DNA of 6,204 bases. Source: Pseudomonadota bacterium. GTDB taxonomy: Bacteria; Pseudomonadota; Alphaproteobacteria; Rhizobiales; Beijerinckiaceae. The stretch covers positions 1 to 6,204 of the forward strand of contig JAEXUU010000867.1 of the NCBI GenBank assembly GCA_023452965.1, written 5' to 3'. This document shows positions 3,896 through 6,204 of this stretch, piece after piece. A model generated the notes under the pieces. That model did no database searches and was not told the origin of the DNA. It saw only the letters and a program-made list of their open reading frames with translations. Numbering within the stretch: position 1 is the first letter of the stretch; every line of letters begins with the position of its first letter. The position numbers and the translations under genes are program-made.

Positions 3896-6204
3896 TTACA
3901 GCCCCGCCCGCGTCAGCCCGCGCCACAGGCCCCAGGGCGGCGGGTCACTCGTCGGCGAGAGCTGGCGGATCGCGGCGAGGCGCCCGGCGATCAGCGCGAT
4001 CGCGATTGAGGGCAGCGCCATCAGCATGTGATGCGAGGTCGCCGCGGCGATGAAGGTCATCGGCTGGCCCATCACCGGCAAGAGGCCGAGCGCATTGCCC
4101 CAGGAAATGCTCCAGTGCAGCGCGAAGATGGTGACGATGCCGACCAGGATGATCGCCATGCCCTTGTTGGCGCCTTCCTGAGCAGAGCCCATGGCACGCT
4201 CGCGCATCAATCCGACGGCGAGCGTCAGCAGGCCGAAGGCGGTGACGACTTGCGCCGCCAGCAAGGCAAGGCCGGCAGGCAGGCCGAAACGGACCATCAT
4301 GAAGGTGGCGATGAAGTCGTTCTGGACCACCGGCACGCGCACGAGGTCGCTGACGGTGAAGCGGCTCGCCGTCTCGTCGACGATCTCGCTCTTGCGCTCG
4401 GCGATCGGCGTCGCGCGCGCGCCCGGCAGCATGGCGCAGAGCGAGACCGGCGAGGGCGGCAGCTCGTCGAGCGCCCGGCGCACCTCCGGCGGCGTCTTGT
4501 CGAGGCCGAGATCGAGCCGCGCCAGCGTGCAGGGCATCTCGGCGAGCGCCACCTTCGACTGCAGCAGCTGGAAGCCGAGATCGCGATGGATCACGTCGGG
4601 ATTGCGGGTCTCGCCGGCAGCGGCGCTGCGCAGCTTGGCATGGTCGAGATCGTACCAGGTCAGGAGGCGTTCGGCCGGGACGCGGAAGGCGCCGCCGCGG
4701 GCCTTCTCGAGCACGTCGATCGCCGCCAGCCGCTCCTTCGGCAGGTTCCACTGGCCGGAGATCGCATAGGTGACGAGGCCCGGGAAGGCGTAGATCAGCG
4801 CCGCGTTGATACCGAGCAGGATGACAAGCACCAGCGCCAGCACGCCGCCGCGCGGCCAGCCGAGCTTGCGGACCTTGCGCTGTGGCGCATCGGCCCGGCG
4901 CAGGAAGACGCGGGTGATCTCGAACAGGCGCTTCAGCGTGCTCGGCAGCAGGAAGGCGAAGGCGAGCACCACGGTGGTGATGATGATGATCAGCGCCGGG
5001 GAATAGTCGCTCTTCAGGAACGGGATCGCGGTCAGGAACAGGATGAAGACCAGCACCGTCGCCAGGCTGACGCCGAGCCAGGAGATGTAGTGGCGCTGGT
5101 TGTAGAAGAAGTCGATCCGCGAGAAGCCGAGGAAGATATGCGCCAGCACCAGGACGAGCGCGATTTTGCCGAGTTCGACCGGCTGGAAACCGGCGACGCC
5201 GGTCTCGGTGCCGAGCACACCCCAGGCGATGAAGGCGACCAGGATCAGGAAGGCGGGAATCGCGCGCAGCAGCTGGTCCTTGAAGCCGACACCCATGAAG
5301 AAGGAGCGCGGCAGGGCAGCGATGGCACGCTGCGGCTGCAGGGCGACGACCACTGCGACGACCGGTATCAGGTCGAAGAACAGCAGCTTGTTCTTCTCGG
5401 CATGGATGGTGAAGTCGGTCTTCTCCGCGTCGATGCCGAGCGCCAGCAGGGTCAGGCTGCCGAGGCAGCACAGGCCGAGCAGGCCGAGCCAGGCGACGCG
5501 CATCGGCGTGGTGAAGCGCGGCCCGACCATCAGCAGCAGGCAGGCTATGGCATAAGCCAGGATGGTGGCGTGGAGGGCGCCTTCATAGGAGATCGAGGCG
5601 CCGCCCAGCCGCGACAGTTCCGGCGCCAGCACCAGCATCGTCGTCGCGGCGATGAAGCCGGTGGCGCCGAGCGCGCCGACCAGCCTGACCAGGATGGCGC
5701 TGCGCCGGAAGGCGCTGGCCTGATGCATCGCCGACAGGATGCCGAAGGCGGCAAGGCCCAGCGTCAGCACAAGGCGCACGATCCGCTCGACGCCGTTGAG
5801 CGAACTCAGCGGATTTCCGATCTCCGCACCGGACATCGGCTGACGCGGCGGTGTGATCACCGGCCTGACGCTTTCCGTCGTCGAGGCCTCGCGCAATTGC
5901 TCGGCATCGGCGGGGTCGAAGCGGTGGGTCTTGCTGAGCGGGGTCAGCCGCAGCGGCAGGCGCCCGCCGGCTTCCTCCCCGATATCGACCGCATAGCGCG
6001 TACGCCCGATGATCAGATGGCTGAGCCGCGCGGGGCCCTCGGGGTCAAGCTCCCAGGCGATGGCGCCGAAATCGGTGACGCGCTGGTTGCCGCGGGCAAA
6101 GACGACCGGCGGGCGCGGGGCGTCGACCGCGTCGCCCGGCGCCAGGAAGAAGCCGCCGCCGCGCGCCACGATGGTCAGCGCCTTGAAGGGCAGGGCGCCG
6201 GCGG
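3896..6204 (-). CDS. Divergent, enlarged FtsW/RodA/SpoVE (SEDS) family membrane protein (5' end outside window)
   Basis: SEDS proteins are inner-membrane glycosyltransferases that polymerise lipid II into peptidoglycan, usually with a class B PBP. The frame is open to the right edge: 11 full codons (AGALPFKALTI) precede the GTG at 6169-6167, which I doubt is the true start. Numbering below is from that GTG (757 residues). Residues 1-125 are a strand-rich soluble domain. About 13 membrane helices follow, near 130-147, 159-180, 198-216, 222-246, 262-278, 301-319, 334-350, 361-382, 390-409, 441-463, 628-654, 669-690 and 704-731. SEDS landmarks are FQPVELGK (328-335, compare QPSE..K), KSDYSPALI (386-394, compare PD.GTA), GFQLLQSKVA (532-541, compare GYQ..QS..A), QNDFI (616-620, compare HTDFI, with Asp618 at the catalytic position) and WGNALGLLPVMGQPMTF (690-706, compare N.....GLLP.TG...PF). 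The Glu that lies eight residues before the catalytic Asp in E. coli FtsW (Glu289) is Val here. The loop 464-612 is much longer than usual. This is not the housekeeping ftsW or rodA but a specialised paralog; whether it polymerises glycan is unknown. Confidence 0.88.
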   Translation of the reverse strand, partial: AGALPFKALTIVARGGGFFLAPGDAVDAPRPPVVFARGNQRVTDFGAIAWELDPEGPARLSHLIIGRTRYAVDIGEEAGGRLPLRLTPLSKTHRFDPADAEQLREASTTESVRPVITPPRQPMSGAEIGNPLSSLNGVERIVRLVLTLGLAAFGILSAMHQASAFRRSAILVRLVGALGATGFIAATTMLVLAPELSRLGGASISYEGALHATILAYAIACLLLMVGPRFTTPMRVAWLGLLGLCCLGSLTLLALGIDAEKTDFTIHAEKNKLLFFDLIPVVAVVVALQPQRAIAALPRSFFMGVGFKDQLLRAIPAFLILVAFIAWGVLGTETGVAGFQPVELGKIALVLVLAHIFLGFSRIDFFYNQRHYISWLGVSLATVLVFILFLTAIPFLKSDYSPALIIIITTVVLAFAFLLPSTLKRLFEITRVFLRRADAPQRKVRKLGWPRGGVLALVLVILLGINAALIYAFPGLVTYAISGQWNLPKERLAAIDVLEKARGGAFRVPAERLLTWYDLDHAKLRSAAAGETRNPDVIHRDLGFQLLQSKVALAEMPCTLARLDLGLDKTPPEVRRALDELPPSPVSLCAMLPGARATPIAERKSEIVDETASRFTVSDLVRVPVVQNDFIATFMMVRFGLPAGLALLAAQVVTAFGLLTLAVGLMRERAMGSAQEGANKGMAIILVGIVTIFALHWSISWGNALGLLPVMGQPMTFIAAATSHHMLMALPSIAIALIAGRLAAIRQLSPTSDPPPWGLWRGLTRAGL
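4334..4780 (-). other. Segment encoding the enlarged periplasmic catalytic loop of the SEDS protein
   Basis: Residues 464-612 lie between the tenth helix and the one that follows Asp618. The corresponding loop in FtsW/RodA is several tens of residues and glycine-rich. Here it is about 150 residues, mostly helical and charged, with Cys547 and Cys578, and it retains GFQLLQSKVA at 532-541. The extra material comes both before and after that motif. Confidence 0.65.
5795..6204 (-). other. Segment encoding the N-terminal strand-rich domain of the SEDS protein
   Basis: The first roughly 125 residues from the GTG, plus the upstream in-frame codons, contain alternating short hydrophobic strands and turns (FKALTIVARGGGFFLAPGD, PPVVFARGN, GAIAWELD, LSHLIIGRTRYAVDIG) and then a Pro-rich stretch to the first helix. 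Standard FtsW/RodA proteins lack this domain. I considered FHA but could not find its conserved GR...SR.H pattern. Charged residues alternate correctly in all later loops if this domain is outside the cytoplasm. An upstream membrane anchor or signal sequence would then lie beyond the window. Confidence 0.6.

Noticed and set aside
3756..4031. Plus-strand frames of 80-90 codons starting in the convergent gap
   Set aside because: They are mostly antisense to the end of the SEDS gene, Arg/Pro/Ser-rich, with no ribosome binding site.
3945..5471. Second minus-strand frame of 508 codons inside the SEDS gene
   Set aside because: It is an out-of-frame shadow, with Arg/Ala/His-rich low-complexity translation. 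The SEDS motifs are all in the other frame.
5795..6204. FHA domain at the N-terminus of the SEDS protein
   Set aside because: The string GRTRYAV looked suggestive, but the conserved Ser-Arg...His pattern is absent and the topology places the domain outside the cytoplasm.

Overview
The window reads as a piece of a GC-rich alphaproteobacterial chromosome. The reasons are the very high third-position GC, the Ala/Arg/Glu-rich proteins, and a 106-bp palindromic repeat whose ends begin CTAGAGCATTT. I associate that repeat type with Hyphomicrobiales (Bosea, Methylobacterium and relatives). The genus is a guess from memory, not a measured result.

Layout. Positions 1-3566 hold three same-strand genes that look like one operon. 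The first enters from the left edge with its start missing, is helical, carries a very acidic patch and has no recognised family. The second overlaps it by an ATGA junction and is a small unrecognised protein with a helical N-half and a strand-rich C-half. The third follows after 75 bp and is a 493-residue single-span membrane protein: a cytoplasmic alpha/beta domain, a Pro-rich linker, one membrane helix, a Gln/Ser/Pro-rich linker and a small periplasmic domain with two cysteines. The cytoplasmic domain shows a pattern reminiscent of the Lon (S16) protease fold, but the catalytic lysine is not evident.

Positions 3563-3895 are a convergent intergenic region. It starts with the repeat, which supplies the stop codon of the third gene, and continues with unassigned DNA containing two hairpins. 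Positions 3896-6204, on the minus strand, hold the 3' part of a large gene for a divergent SEDS (FtsW/RodA/SpoVE) membrane protein. Its start lies beyond the right edge.

The SEDS protein is the one clear family assignment. It keeps the QP-x-E motif, an FQ..QS motif and the Asp of the HTDF-like motif (here QNDFI). It differs from ordinary FtsW/RodA by its size (at least 768 residues against about 370-420), by an extra N-terminal strand-rich domain that the charge pattern places in the periplasm, by about three extra N-terminal helices, and by an enlarged catalytic loop of about 150 residues.

How the genes might work together is inference. A trans-envelope protein with soluble domains on both sides, two cytosolic partners and a specialised SEDS protein could form an accessory cell-envelope system. 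Convergent orientation alone does not prove that the two transcription units are linked.
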